From Scatophagus argus (taxonomy: Eukaryota; Chordata; Actinopteri; Scatophagidae), in the NCBI RefSeq assembly GCF_020382885.2, contig NC_058495.1, positions 26,854,127 to 26,918,126 on the forward strand: a stretch of DNA of 64,000 bases, given 5' to 3'. Positions 32,501 through 58,701 of this stretch are shown here, one piece after another. The stretch's first letter is position 1. The number at the start of each line of letters is the position of its first letter. The notes under the pieces were generated by a model. It was not told the DNA's origin. It saw nothing but the letters and a program-made list of their open reading frames with translations, and did no database searches. The translations under genes were made by a program, and so were the position numbers.

Positions 32501-34570
32501 AAACGGTCAGAGTCACTTCCTGTTCCTGTAGTACAACAACAATAACCACAGAGTTAGTGTGAGGTGACCACAGTGCTGATGTGGAGTTACTGTGGAGCAG
32601 GAGCGATCATAAATATACAGAGAGGGATCGGATTTGAGTTCTGACAGCACTGAAGTCACGTCTGTCTCCCTGCCTGTCTCTCTGTATCTCTGTCTCCCTG
32701 TCTGTCTCTTTGTCTCCCTGCCTGTGTCCCTGCCTGTCTCTGTCTCTCTGTGTCCCTGTCTGTCTCCCTGCCTGTTTCTCTGTGTCCCTGCCTGTCTCTC
32801 TGTGTCCCTGCCTGTCTCCCTGTTTGTCTCCCCGTCTGTCTCTCAGGTGATAAACTTCACCATGCCGTCCACACTGAAGCACTACGTCCACCGTGTTGGT
32901 CGGACAGCGAGAGCCGGTCGCTCGGGTCGCTCGGTGTCTCTGGTTGGAGAGTCAGAGAGGAAGATGCTGAAGGAGGTTGTGAAGTCGGCCAAGAGCAGCG
33001 TGAAGGCTCGAGTCCTGCCGCCAGGTACGCACACCTGAGAGAGACAGACAGGTGGTGTGAGTACATAAGTACTGAGAGGGAGCAGTAAATAGTCAGAGCC
33101 GGTAATACAAATGACAGCACTGCGTCACAGGTGTGTTGTGATGCGACTTTCCCTCTCGGTTTGTGTTCGTCTCGCGTCCAGAGGTCATCCTGAAGTTCAG
33201 AGATCTGATCTCCAAACTGGAGAAAGACGTTGAAGCTGTGATGAAGTTGGAGCGAGAGGAGAGAGAGCTGGCAGCATCTGAGGCCAAGGTACACCTGAAC
33301 ACATCAGCACCTGTTCGCCGCCATGGCTACCTGTTTAATACTGCTCTTAGAAGCTAGGACACAGAACACCTGGCGTCCTCAGGTGTCACACAGCCAATCA
33401 CATTCAAGAATATCCACTTTCACAGACAGAACAGACACCCTTCTGTTAAAACATCAGAACAAAAGTTAAAATACTCTTTACGTTTCATCTCTCATAATTC
33501 TGCACCTTTGTTGAATTGTGTGTGTGTGTGTGTAGCTGAGTGTGGCTCAGAAGCGCCTCGATGGCTCCGCCTCCTCTCAGTCACAGAGAGTTTGGTTTCA
33601 GACTCAGCAGGAGAGGAAACAGAGCCGTGGTGAGTAATAATACACAACTGCACTAATACGCATTGTACTACAGTGTACTGTGCTGTGGTACTCCAGACTG
33701 TATTTTAACTTGTCGTCCTCCTTGTCAGTGTCGAAGGCTCTGCAGGAGTTCGATCTCGCTCTGAGAGGGAAGAAGAAGAGAGAAAAGTTCCTAAAGGATA
33801 GCAAGAGGAAGGAGATGACGGTATTACTAATGATAACTAAACCAATCAACCAATAATCAATCAGTGTGACCTGAAACCGGCTTTTCTTGTGGTTGTTCCT
33901 CCTGTTCATACTGGACGTTAACAGATCAGAACATGTTTCTGACAGAAATGTTCAAAACACTCAATTCCATTTTAGTGTAGGAGTGGGAGCTCTAACTTTA
34001 CAGTCTCTGCTGTCAGGCTGAGGAGCGCGCTCAGTTCGAGATCCTGAAGGCTCAGATGTTCGCCGAGCGGGCGGCCAAGAGGGAGCGACGACCGAAGAGA
34101 GCGAGGGCGATGGTGGAGGACGAGACGCCGGCTTCAGGTCAGGAATACTACACCAGTACACAAATGTACTACACCATAAACAGTGGAACTAAACTGAACT
34201 GTGTCCCTGTACAGCAGCCAATCAGAAAGCAGGAAAAGGAGGCAAGAAGTCTGTGTTTGATAAAGAGCTGACCAACACCAGCAGCAAGGCTCTCAAACAG
34301 TACAGAGCAGGGTGAGACTGTCTGTCGGTACATGTCTGTCAGTATACGTGTGTCTGTGCATCTGTCTCACCTGGCTGACTGCACACCTGTCTTGTTACAG
34401 ACCATCTTTTGCAGACAGGAAGCGTCTTGGTTTGGACAGGAAGCGTCCTGGCGGCCCCAGGTAAGTTTCACCTGCTCTCTCTCTTTCTCTGGTCGTCCCA
34501 CATTGGTGTGAAACAGAGTTAAAGTGGCTGACACTTTGTTCTGTCCGTCAGGTTCAAGAAGAAGAAGTGA
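28805..34570 (+). CDS. ddx27: DEAD-box RNA helicase DDX27, spliced, 767 aa
   Basis: Nucleolar ATP-dependent RNA helicase for 60S ribosome and 47S rRNA 3'-end processing. 21 exons: 28805-28888, 29563-29712, 30006-30065, 30142-30334, 30532-30584, 30667-30753, 31048-31153, 31246-31419, 31507-31657, 31761-31860, 31957-32098, 32183-32336, 32424-32505, 32847-33024, 33182-33288, 33536-33629, 33729-33820, 34017-34137, 34215-34311, 34401-34460, 34552-34570. Phases close to 767 residues. After an acidic N-terminus (about residues 100-175) come the Q motif GFKQPTPIQ (about 215), Walker [27 protein letters not shown] (about 347), [13 protein letters not shown] (about 495) and [11 protein letters not shown] (about 527). 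The C-terminus is basic and ends RFKKKK. AATAAA lies at 34656. Exon 4 encodes the acidic Glu/Asp runs. Confidence 0.96.
29522..29560 (+). repeat. (TG)n forming the ddx27 exon 2 acceptor tract
   Basis: About nineteen TG units followed directly by CAG|GATGAG. The repeat stands where the polypyrimidine tract should be. Confidence 0.95.
32655..32846 (+). repeat. CTGTCTCCCTG-type repeat in ddx27 intron 13
   Basis: Imperfect 10-12 bp units (TGCCTGTCTCCCTG, TCTCTGTGTCCC) run up to the acceptor CTCAG|GTGATA of exon 14 and supply its pyrimidine tract. Leucine/serine frames here are artefacts. Confidence 0.85.
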
Positions 34571-34655
34571 GAGCCAAGATGGCTGCCTGGAGCTGCAAGT
34601 TTTCTGTGTTCACTGTATAAATCTTCCAGTTGTTTTGTTCCGTAAATAAGTTCTA

Positions 34656-34661
34656 AATAAA
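34656..34661 (+). terminator. ddx27 polyadenylation signal
   Basis: AATAAA 86 bases after the stop codon, followed by a GT-rich stretch (AGTTGTTTTG). Good position for the ddx27 3' end. Confidence 0.8.
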
Positions 34662-34689
34662 GTTGTTTTGAAACATGTCTGTAGTTCTG

Positions 34690-37097
34690 CTTCTGTTTGT
34701 GTAACACCATGTAGAAAAGAGTGAAGATGATCAGAAGTTTTTAATATTTAAATACAATCAAACAGGCAACATTCTGTACAAAGAGTTTACAGTTTGCATG
34801 TTAGTCTGAGCTGCAGGAACAAGATTAAAGAGTTAGTCGTACCGATTGTTCTCCCTTCCATAAATACAGCTTGATTTATCAGGACTGAGTCTGTGAAACA
34901 ACATGCGTTTACATTTGGCAAAATATAATCAGGTTGTTTAAATTAAGTTTTACATTATGTTAAAACATGAATCCAGCACATATTTAAATGGTTGTTTAGT
35001 CAGACAGCTGACGTTATTCACACACGTCTATAAACATTACAAACAGAAAAAGACGGTTTCCTTCTGTCAGGAAACTGATAGACTGAATGGAAACAACAAG
35101 TGTGTTTACATTCAAACGAACACGTTAATGTGGTTCAGCAGATCATCAGCCAATCACAGGAGAGCTGACTGATCAGCTGGTAAGACGTACATACAATCTG
35201 ATGATGAAAGCTATGAACAAACCGTCACCTTTAAACCTTGTATGTGCGGTTTGTGGGGTCCAGGCTGGATCTCAGTGCCCCTGGGCCCCCCTCAGTCCAA
35301 AACTCCTCTGCTGCTCAGGGATGTTAAAGAGCTCAGCTAATAAAAAAAGTCTTATTTTGGTAAGTTTGTCTTACTTTGGTTTCCTGAGGTGACGCTGATC
35401 CTCCTGGGTGCCCCCTGCTGGATGGATCCGCTTTTCTCTGTCGACAAAGACTCCTCAGTATCATGTCATTTAAATAATACAGATGTAATCAGCATTTGGG
35501 ATTTATAATTATCATTAGTGGGGATGCTTACATCATATATACATGCTAATGTGTCTGTGAGGTCGTGATCATAATGTAAAAATGCAGCGTTCATGTTCAC
35601 TGTAGTGTAGTTTCTGATTCATTTCACCACACGAGTCTTAACCGATAACCTAATCACAGTCTAGCAACTGTATCGATGGATTTTTGGATTCTATCAACTT
35701 TCCAAAAACACAACAGCAGCAGAATAAGGCAGGGATTCATTTATCTGCGTTAGTCTAAGCTGCTAACATTAGCGAGGCAGGCTAACTATCTTGCGAATAG
35801 TAACTTCCAAAGCCAAAAGCTGAGCTAGCTAAATAATTTTGAGAGATTACAGGTTGCTTCATTAAAATCCACAGTTCCACATGCACAGTAATTTTAACCA
35901 ACCTTTTGCAGTAGCTGGTTAGCATGAACACTATGAGCCCAAAGACAAGATTCTGACTTTTTGGCCTCTATTTAACCACCTAAGATTCCATTTTGCAATA
36001 GAAGTGTATACCTTCTGTGAAAACAGCCTAAGAAATTGTTTGTGAAATTTTTGATTTCAGCTTCACAGAAATTTAAACGTGATGCAGTCAGTCGAGAGAC
36101 TCAGGTCGGCAACGTGAACATTGAAAATGTTTCAGTGAACAATCAAATTAATTAGTTATGTTTTGAGCTGAAGAATATAAAGCGAGTGTAGACTCACATT
36201 TTTTGGAATCTTTTGGGATTTATGACAGCGATTTCTTTGTAAAATTATCAGCCTGAAAAACAAAGTGAAAACATCACAATCTTTGTATGAGCTAATTCAG
36301 TTGTGGTCGCTCCTCAAAACTTCAAACCGTTCTTTCAGCGTCAGTACGTATAGCCACAGCTCAGAGAGCGACGCTTTCCCTCCGTTACCTTCGATACAAC
36401 ATGACGTCACAGCTGAGTGAGTTTAACATTCACCTGCAGAGACGTTCAGCTCAGGATGCGTCTGTGTTTGAGCTCTGGACAGGAAATGGAGACTACAAAC
36501 AACAACACAACACTGTTAGCAAGGTGATGTGTGCGTGTATCATACATGTTTTCCCTACAATGCTTTGTGTCAAGATTTTTTTAAATGCAATGAATACATT
36601 AAACAGTGAGCTGCTGTTGATGCTGATTTTTTTACAAGATTCTTAAATATGGAAAGAAGCAAGCAATCAGATGTCAGCAGGTACCAGTGGGTAACCAATC
36701 AGGTGTGAGCGTGTCCCAACGGTGAACCAATCAGGTGTGAGTGTGTCCCAACGGTGAACCAATCAGGTGTGAGCGTGTCCCAACGGTGAACCAATCAGGT
36801 GTGTGTCCCAACGGTGAACCAATCAGGTGTGTGTCCCAACGGTGAACCAATCAGGTATAAGCATGCCTAAGCAGTGAGCCAATCAATGATAGTGAGAAGA
36901 AACAATTAAAACATTCACATGAATAAAACCACCATGACAGCCGGTGTTTTGGCTCATTCACGGTCCCCATGATGCTTCACTCTGTAACTCCAGCTGGTGT
37001 TTCAAGGTTTTGACACAGTTTCATGGTTTTAATTCACATTTTGATATTGATCATGTCAACTGTTCTGCTGGTTATGTTCCAGTTTGCACCTGTGACT
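34690..37097. other. Convergent region between ddx27 and kcnq2
   Basis: About 2.4 kb that should hold the kcnq2 3' UTR (minus strand). No exon recognised. A tandem repeat sits at 36678-36861. The remaining sequence is AT-rich and unremarkable. Confidence 0.6.
36678..36861. repeat. 26-32 bp tandem repeat downstream of kcnq2
   Basis: Five to six units of GTGTCCCAACGGTGAACCAA plus TCAGGTGTGAGC; two units lack the last six bases. Edge copies are more diverged (TACCAGTGGGTAACCAATCA). Confidence 0.9.
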
Positions 37098-51139
<14,042 letters not shown>

Positions 51140-51450
51140 GACGGTGACGCGACCTGCACCGACCTGCTGATCTACTGCCAGCCTGAAGACAGAGCGCCGA
51201 GGCCGGCCAGGCCCGGCGGGAGCATCGCTGCTGCGGAGAGGAGCGGAGGACGCAGGAGAAACGCCGGAGAGAGGAAGAAGAAGAAGAGGAGGAGGAGGAG
51301 GAGGAGGAGGAGCAGGAGGTGAGGACAGAACGAGTGGGACAGACTGGGGACAGACGGGCAGCAGATTGGCTGATCAGCGGGGCTTTTTTTTTTCCTCATC
51401 GACTTCCCGCATATAAAGGAAACGGAATGACGTCACCGACGGGAATTGAT
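51140..51450 (-). promoter_or_regulatory. Probable kcnq2 promoter/5' UTR
   Basis: GC- and CpG-rich DNA directly upstream of the kcnq2 start. It holds a (CTC/CTT)n stretch (51275-51315) and, about 290 bases upstream of the ATG, a perfect palindromic cAMP-response element TGACGTCA (51428-51435). Because the CRE is palindromic, it gives no strand. Transcription start unknown. Confidence 0.45.
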
Positions 51451-51714
51451 TAAACTCACGGGTAGAAAAACACCGATCACGTGATTAATATGGCCAGCGA
51501 AGAGAAAGAGACAGCAGAAAGATCAATGCTCATCACCATGGTAACGGCATAATCTGAAGGTGGTAACCGTGACAACCGGAAGGGAGGCAGGTGGAGTTAA
51601 GCAGATACTGTGCGGGGGGAGGAGGTGAGGAAGAAGAGGTGAGGAAGCAGCATTTTGTTGAGCTCTGACGTTTTGATTGGCTCATTCAAGTGTATGAACG
51701 ACGGTACTCATGTA

Positions 51715-53465
51715 CAGTCATGGACAAAATTATTAGACCACCCTTGTTTTCTTCAGTTTCTTGTTCATTTTAGTGCCTGGTGCCATCATCAGGTACGTTA
51801 CCTGAAGAATACGATGAACACGACAAAAAATACAGCTGATTCCATAACGCTTCAAGCCGTAGCACAAGTCAGAAGTTGTCGGCTCTCACATCATGCCGAG
51901 AACAAAAGAATTATGTGAAGCCACAAAGGCAGCCATCTTGGCACTGCTGGAAATTGTCATGAGTGAGAGACAGGTAGCCAAAAAACTGCAGATCTCCAAG
52001 ACAACCATTCATTACACCAAGAAAAAGCAACCTGAACGTGGTACTACCAAATTACTACCTGGTCGAGGCAGGAAACGTTTTTCTACCCCACGAGACCGTG
52101 CACTCATCCGTTCCTGTGTCAGGAATCGTGGTCAGACCTCCAGGGGCCTTAAAAACGAGTGGGCACAGTCGAGAAATGTGACTTGTTCAGCAAGGACAGT
52201 TCGAAACCGACTTCTTGAAGCTGATCTGAAGTCTCTCAGGGCGCGGAAGGAGCCCTTCATCGACGAAAGGCAGAGGAAGGCCCGGTTACTCTTCGCTAGG
52301 GTCACAAGGACTGGACTGTTGATGATTGGGCTGAGGTTCACTTCAGAGATGAATCCAGTTTTGAGTTGATGCCCACTCCAGCCAACTTACTGGTTAGGAG
52401 GAAGCCTGGAGAAGCCTACAAACCAGACTGTCTTGCTCCTACAGTAAAACATGGGGTGGATCGGTGATGATCTGGGGTTGTTTCAGTATGGGGGAATGAA
52501 CCAGGTCACATACAGGGCAGAAAACAGTCTTCTTCCATCAGCTGATCCACTCTTTCCTGCCTCGTTCGAACCATTCAAACCATGTCTTGGTCCAATCACC
52601 AGATCTAAATCCAGTTGAAAACCTGTGGAACATCATCACTCACAATGGAGAACCACAAGCCCTAAAACTGCAGAGACAGCAGAACAATGTCACAAGCTGG
52701 TGGCGAGCAGGCCAAGACGCATGGCTGCAGTCATCAAAAACAATGTTATCCAATCAAGTACTAACTCCTGTGTGTATTGTGGTGGAAATTTTGTATGCTT
52801 TGTAGTATCAATGCAATAATGTTATACTCTTATTTTATACTCGATGTAGTGTGTAGCCTTAGTCATGTACTGCTATAGTGACCAAACAATGACCTGCTGA
52901 ACCTCCTCCTATTGCCCCATCGTAAATACCTTCCTGGGTAAAGCAGAGGGCAGGATGACATCTTGATCACCACAGATTTTTATTGTGCCCGACTGTTTTT
53001 CATCAGTCTGCAGAGGAATGTTTGTGAAGCTCCAAACAAAAGGACCAAAGGACCAAAAATGTGATGAAGTGTTCAGTCAGCGGGACAAACCTCTGAACTG
53101 CTTACTGCCGTGTGGTTCTGTGTGCTGCCTCCTCTCTATAGAGATTAAACATGTTGGTGCAGGCTGCCCTTCCAGTCTTCTTGTTTCTTTTTTAGCAGGT
53201 GACAGGCAGACAAGAAATTGCCATAACAGTATCACGTGACTAACAGACAGAAAAGAAAACGTGGAATGCCTCAAAGCACTGTTTTTGGCTGCACAATGCC
53301 ATAGCTATTGAAGTGATTTTGGTTATTATCAAGAAAACCATGGAGAATGGCTGGATAACAGCTCTGAAATCAAACTCTTATGAGCTATTTACCTTTAGTT
53401 GTACCAGGCATTAAAATAAGAAAATTGAAGAAAACAAGGGTGGTCTAACAATTTTTCCATGACTG
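51715..53465 (+). mobile_element. Tc1-type transposon between kcnq2 and ralgapb
   Basis: TA-flanked 1.75-kb element. Both ends read CAGTCATGGA(C/A)AAA inward and share CAGTCATGG, TTAGACCACCCTTGTTTTCT and TGCCTGGT as terminal inverted repeats of about 65 bp with few mismatches. It carries a damaged transposase on the plus strand. End similarity of around 90% suggests a fairly recent insertion. Confidence 0.9.
51893..52790 (+). pseudogene. Tc1-type transposase, frameshifted
   Basis: Starts MPRTKELCEATKAAILALLE with a paired helix-turn-helix DNA-binding region (MSERQVAKKLQISKTTIHY) and a GRGRKRF linker hook. The first frame breaks near 52295-52305, just before the first catalytic Asp region, and continues in another frame (DDWAEVHFRDESSF). 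Later parts (SPDLNPVENLW, about 52595-52630) are again shifted. A single-base deletion probably accounts for the first break. It cannot make an active enzyme. Confidence 0.85.
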
Positions 53466-53722
53466 TATGATGGCTTGTTATGAGGAACGTGTGATGACAT
53501 CATCACCAGAGGACCAATGAGCTAATGGATAATGAGTGTGAGGTTTTTACAGGACACACAGGTTACACACACACACACACACACAGTTTGTTTGACCTGC
53601 AGGTAACTCAGTAACACCTGTCTGCTCCTAATCGCAGCAGTAACTGTTGAATCGTGACATCATAAACAACACAGTCCACGTGCTAAAGGTGCAGCTGGCG
53701 GTTGGTGTGCAGCAGGTGGATG
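53466..53722. other. Short spacer with ralgapb 3' UTR
   Basis: About 250 bases between the transposon and the ralgapb stop codon. Contains a short CA repeat (53567-53586). The ralgapb 3' UTR must start here and may run into the transposon. Confidence 0.4.
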
Positions 53723-56700
53723 TCAGGGGTCCTGGAAAAGGGCGGAGTAGAAGGTTGGCTCAGAGCAGCGGCTGTGGTAGCGATGGATGATGTCACTGAT
53801 CATATGCTTCCTCCTGACGTGGGGCAAAGGGGAGGAGTCACTCTCCAACTGTCGCCGATGGCAAAAGTTGATCACCGTCTCTCTAACCAGGTAGCCTGGA
53901 GACACACACAAAGACATGATAAATACATTCAAATGTTCATGTTTGTTTAATTAAATTGAAGAATTAATTGATGCATTAGTGCGCTGGGCTGAACAGAATG
54001 TACGTGTTCTCTTTTCATCTGTTGGTTTAAAAAGGCGGCTCTGCTCTTTGTTTACCCGTTGCCATGGTGACTCATCATATTGTCAGACGTGACTGAACTC
54101 ACTTGGCTGTTCTGCAAGTTTCCCATCTCAGGATTGGTCAGGTTTAGGATTAAATTCAGAGTTTGCTTATCTGCCTGTGGACTTCCTGTCATTGGACAGC
54201 TGCCCATGTCTTTTCCTGTTTAGTTATAAACACACACACACACACACAAACACACATACCCAGAGACCTCCTGCTGACCACACTGCCGCTGACCAACGGG
54301 ACAACCAAACTGAACTTGCTGGTGGTGTTTCCATGGCAACAGATCCGGTAGAGTCCAGATTTCAGAGGATGAATGAAGATGAGCTGGAAGTTTGACACAC
54401 TAAAAGACAGACAGCCAATCAGACATCATTAAGGCTGAGGCTGTTTGCGACAGTGCGACTGTGTTCGTATGTTTCACCTCGCAGGTGTGTCTGTCTTCGT
54501 CTGTGACAGCAGATCCAGCAGAGGGAAACTCTCTGAAACACAAAGTCACTCCTGCTGAGGACCAACTACCTTTAGACTTGACTCAGGCTAAAGACATGAT
54601 GATGCAGGTGGTTACGTTTGTCTTCACATAATAACGTTTACACATTGAGATTAGTTCTAATTCTCTACATAACATTCTTTTCCTGTGGGAAGAAACAAAT
54701 ATAAGATCTAATCTGGTTAGGGGCGCTCTGCAAAACTGTATGTAGTACTGGTTAGTAAAACACAACATTCATGGCAATACTACATGTAGTGTATTACTGC
54801 TAATCTGAAGTTAGTAGTGTTACGCTAACAAACGTTTTCTAAACATAGTTACCGATATCCTCAAAGCGTTCGACCCAGACTATCAGGAGTTTAGATTCAG
54901 AGCGGACGGATGACGACATAAAACGATGAGACTTTGTGTCTTCAGCTGGAGAAATCTGGACAACAGACAGACAGAGAGACAGACAGGCAGTTCAGCTACA
55001 GACAGACAGGTCAAGCAGAAACAGATCTGCAGACAGATGTTTGAAGGTCCGCACTGTTGGTTTGGGGTTGCAGTCTTGGCTGAGATCAGAGGGACTCTGC
55101 ATGTTGGATGGTGGCTCATTCAGAGGCTCCGCCTCCCCTGGACTCTTAAGCCAATCAGCTGCTGCAATAAAAAGAATTTCATAAATTGAAAGGAAATACA
55201 TTCAGTTCTACACATGATCCTTATATGGTCACACCTTTTGGTCCTTTGAATAGTCATGAAGGAGAATATTTAAAATAAGATGATCTCGCTAAACATTGCA
55301 GAAATGTTACAGATACTGACTGTGTGATGATGAGGGGACAATGAAGGTGATCTCTGTCAGAGCGTCGGCGTACATCAGGACAAACCTCTCTCCATTAAAC
55401 ACGCCCCCTCCACTGTCACCCAGCACAGCAGGGAATTCTGGGAGACAAAGAGAACAGTGACCTCAGGTAGCCTCTGACTGCTTACAGTGCTTCATTACTG
55501 AGCATCATGCGTTTGAGTGGCAACTGATCAGAGCACTGACCTGAACTTTTGCTGGTGACTCCGCCCACCTGTCGCTGCCCTGCCTCCACCGGCCGACCAA
55601 GGGACGACAGGAAGTCCAGGAAGTGAGACGGGACGCTGCAGCTGGACTCCACATTCCTCAGGATCTACAGAGCAACAGGTCAGGGAAAGAGACAAGTGAG
55701 ACAGACAGCAGTGGACAGACAGACAGACAGACAGACAGACGGACAGGTGAGTATGACCTCAGCAGCTGTCCTCTGTCCTGCTCTCATGCAGAAGACAAAG
55801 GCAGAGTCACAGTGTCTGGATGGTAGCTGGTCCAAACGTCTCAGATCCTCTGAGAAACCTGGAAGGGATGAATCCAGAGACGCCAGCTGAGCCCGGACTC
55901 CGCTGGTACCTGGATCCTACAGAGAGACAGGTGAGACAACAGGCAGGTCTAAATGCATCCATAAACCGATCTCAATCCTGTCCTCTGTACCTTCAGCGTC
56001 TCAGGTGTCAGCAGGCCCAGGTGGGACAGGAGGAGTCTCGCCGTCAGGATGCTGGTGACAGGGCGTGGCGGCCTGCAGGTCATCATGACAGCCGTCTGTC
56101 CGCCTACCTGTGGCTGAGCCTCGACCTGTTGCTGCCTCTTAAAAACTGCTTGCAAATGCTCCAGCTCCTGCTGCGTCTGACAGACGAGGAGGAGTTAACA
56201 CCTGAAGTACACCTGAGCAGGTGCTAGTTCTTAACAAACAGACACCAATCATAACAACATACAGACAGGGAAAAACACCTGTGTGGTTTTGATGTAGTTT
56301 CACAAATTTCTATGACTTCCAGCTGTTAATATCAAAAAGGCAAATTAATGAAGAGAAGAGGTCGTAAAACTGGGCCCTGAGGAACGCCGCAGGTGATATG
56401 TACAGGTATAGGAACCACAGCTGGTTTTGGACCTGGATTGGACCAGGTTCTTACCTCTTTTGTAAGCGTCTCATACAGAGCTGGAATACTCAGATCCGCT
56501 TTAACTAAAGGCACTTTGTCCAAGTTTTCAGGAAACAGCTGATATTTGACACCACATCGAGTCCCAGCATCCTCCTGGGCTGCACCGCAGTGTTTTGGGA
56601 TCCTGGTTTGCTGCAGCAGTTCAAAAGAAAGGAAAGATGAAACACTAATCCAACGCCAATGGAACACGCCAAGTTTAGTATGATCGTGTATGTTATTGTA

Positions 56701-58652
56701 TTTAGTCACGGGTGTAAATGGTCACCCGTGTGGGTGTTCGTCCCTCTCTGGGCTGCAGGTGGAGATGGAGAGTCCAGGTGTGACATCCTGACGGTCCTCT
56801 GATCAGCGCTGTGAGTGACGGGCACGTCGCTGCACACAGCAGTCAATAAAAATTTAAACTGTTAGATTTTTGTGCAAGCTGTTATTTGAAAAGGTGCGCA
56901 TAAAGCTGACATAAAACTTTTTTCACTTTTACTACATTAAGTGTTGTAAGTCCGGTCTGATGACAGGGAACAACGCTGCATTCCCTTTACCTCAGTAGTC
57001 ATAGGAAGTCGGAGCTGGAAATGACGTTACACCAGTTTGTAGGAACAGTTAAAAAGGTGGAGTGTATACTCAACACATTTCACCGCTGCTGATGCACGGA
57101 GCAGCCATACTGGATTTTGAGGTTGGGGTTGGTGAGGTTCTACCAACTTTCAGTGTTAAAATTCAACTTTGGGGTGTTAAAGTTGAAATTTCCGACTGGA
57201 AACTTGAAACTTATTTTACTCCACCAAAGTAAGCTAACCACTAACTTCTATTGACTGTGGCTAGCTGCCATTAGCTCGTTAGCTCAGTTAGCTGTGGCGC
57301 TGCTATTAGCTGACTCATGCTTAAATCGGCTTAGTGTTTCATTCTTTTGTGTTTTTAGGTTTTGTCTGGTTCAGTGGATCAGGACTAACCCTCAACAGGC
57401 CCTTGTGGTTGTTCCAGCATGGCCATAATCACAGAGCTGTCCACCACAAAATATCTGAACTTCTTCACGCTACTGTCCTTCAGACCGTAGAACTTCATCA
57501 GAGCGTCTTCATCCTGTAGGCCTCTGAGGAATGGGAAGGTCCCTGAAACCTGCATGACACTGAAAAATGAATCAGACAGACAGACAGACACTGTTCAGGC
57601 AGGATTGGATGTTTGACTTACGGGTTGGGGTCACAACACCTGATTAATCACATGGGCCCAGGTGTTAAGGTAACACCTTCACAGGTGTGTTTGCTTTGCT
57701 CACCAGCTCAGCGTGGCCTCAGCTGCCTCCTTCACCCTAAGAGAGGCTGGGTTCAGTTCTTTCTCTTCTTTGCATATCACTTCCTGTTCCTGTCGGGACT
57801 TACTGCCTGAAATCCCCAACTCCACGATCTCCAGGACCTCAGACAAACACTCCTGAATACACAATCATACAGACTCACACAGCACATGTATACTGTAATA
57901 CACAACACACATACGTATATATATGTACACTACTTAAATCAGCAAAAATTCTTCATAATAATCATATCAATCATAAATATTATATTGTACTGTAATTTGT
58001 TATGATGAAAGACTGACTGTGAAAGTGGAAAACATGCCTTGATAAGTGTGGGATCAATATCAGTCACAATTACAATATATCAGTCCATATTAAATATTAA
58101 TCTATGAAAACTTTATCAGAGAATGAATCCCGGTCCTCTTTGATATTTTAAAAACACTCTCACTGTCTTAGCTGACTGACGCCTGCCTGGATCACGACCC
58201 TGAACCACCTCGGACTGGAACGTTACCTGGTCGTCGAGCATGGTGGGGTGTTGGGTCAACCAGACGTTCAGACAGTAGAAAGCAGCCACGATGATGGAGT
58301 GCACATCTCTGGAGTGAAGGGGAGGAGGACGACTGCACTGAAACACAATGTAACTGCACACTGAAGTGAGCACTCGCCTCCTCTCACTCTCCTCCACGCT
58401 CACCTCCACCTGCAGGAGCACAGGTGATGGTCACGGGAAGGTTTCCACGGTTTACATTCACATATTACTCATGTTGTGGGGGCTCGAGTTGGTGACAAAA
58501 CCCAAGTCCCCCCGACATAAAACACTGATTTTTAGGTTGAAGACTTCGCTTAATGTTGGGGTCAGGGTCAGATAAGTGGTTATGGTTATGTTTTGACATG
58601 CGAGCGAATCCCACAAAGGAACGGAATTCTATGTAGTCGCCGAGCGGCTGTT

Positions 58653-58701
<49 letters not shown>

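Noticed and set aside
36678..36861. Regular repeats with spacers that might suggest a CRISPR array
   Set aside because: Repeats are directly adjacent with no unique spacers, and the genome is vertebrate.
51893..52369. Transposase frame as a host gene
   Set aside because: Bounded by Tc1 terminal inverted repeats with TA flanks, and the frame breaks before the catalytic core.
54883..55201. ralgapb exon extending to the stop after LLDLSVCS
   Set aside because: The next exon (54955-54853) carries on the conserved protein, so the frame must leave before that stop; the exact donor near 55010 could not be settled.
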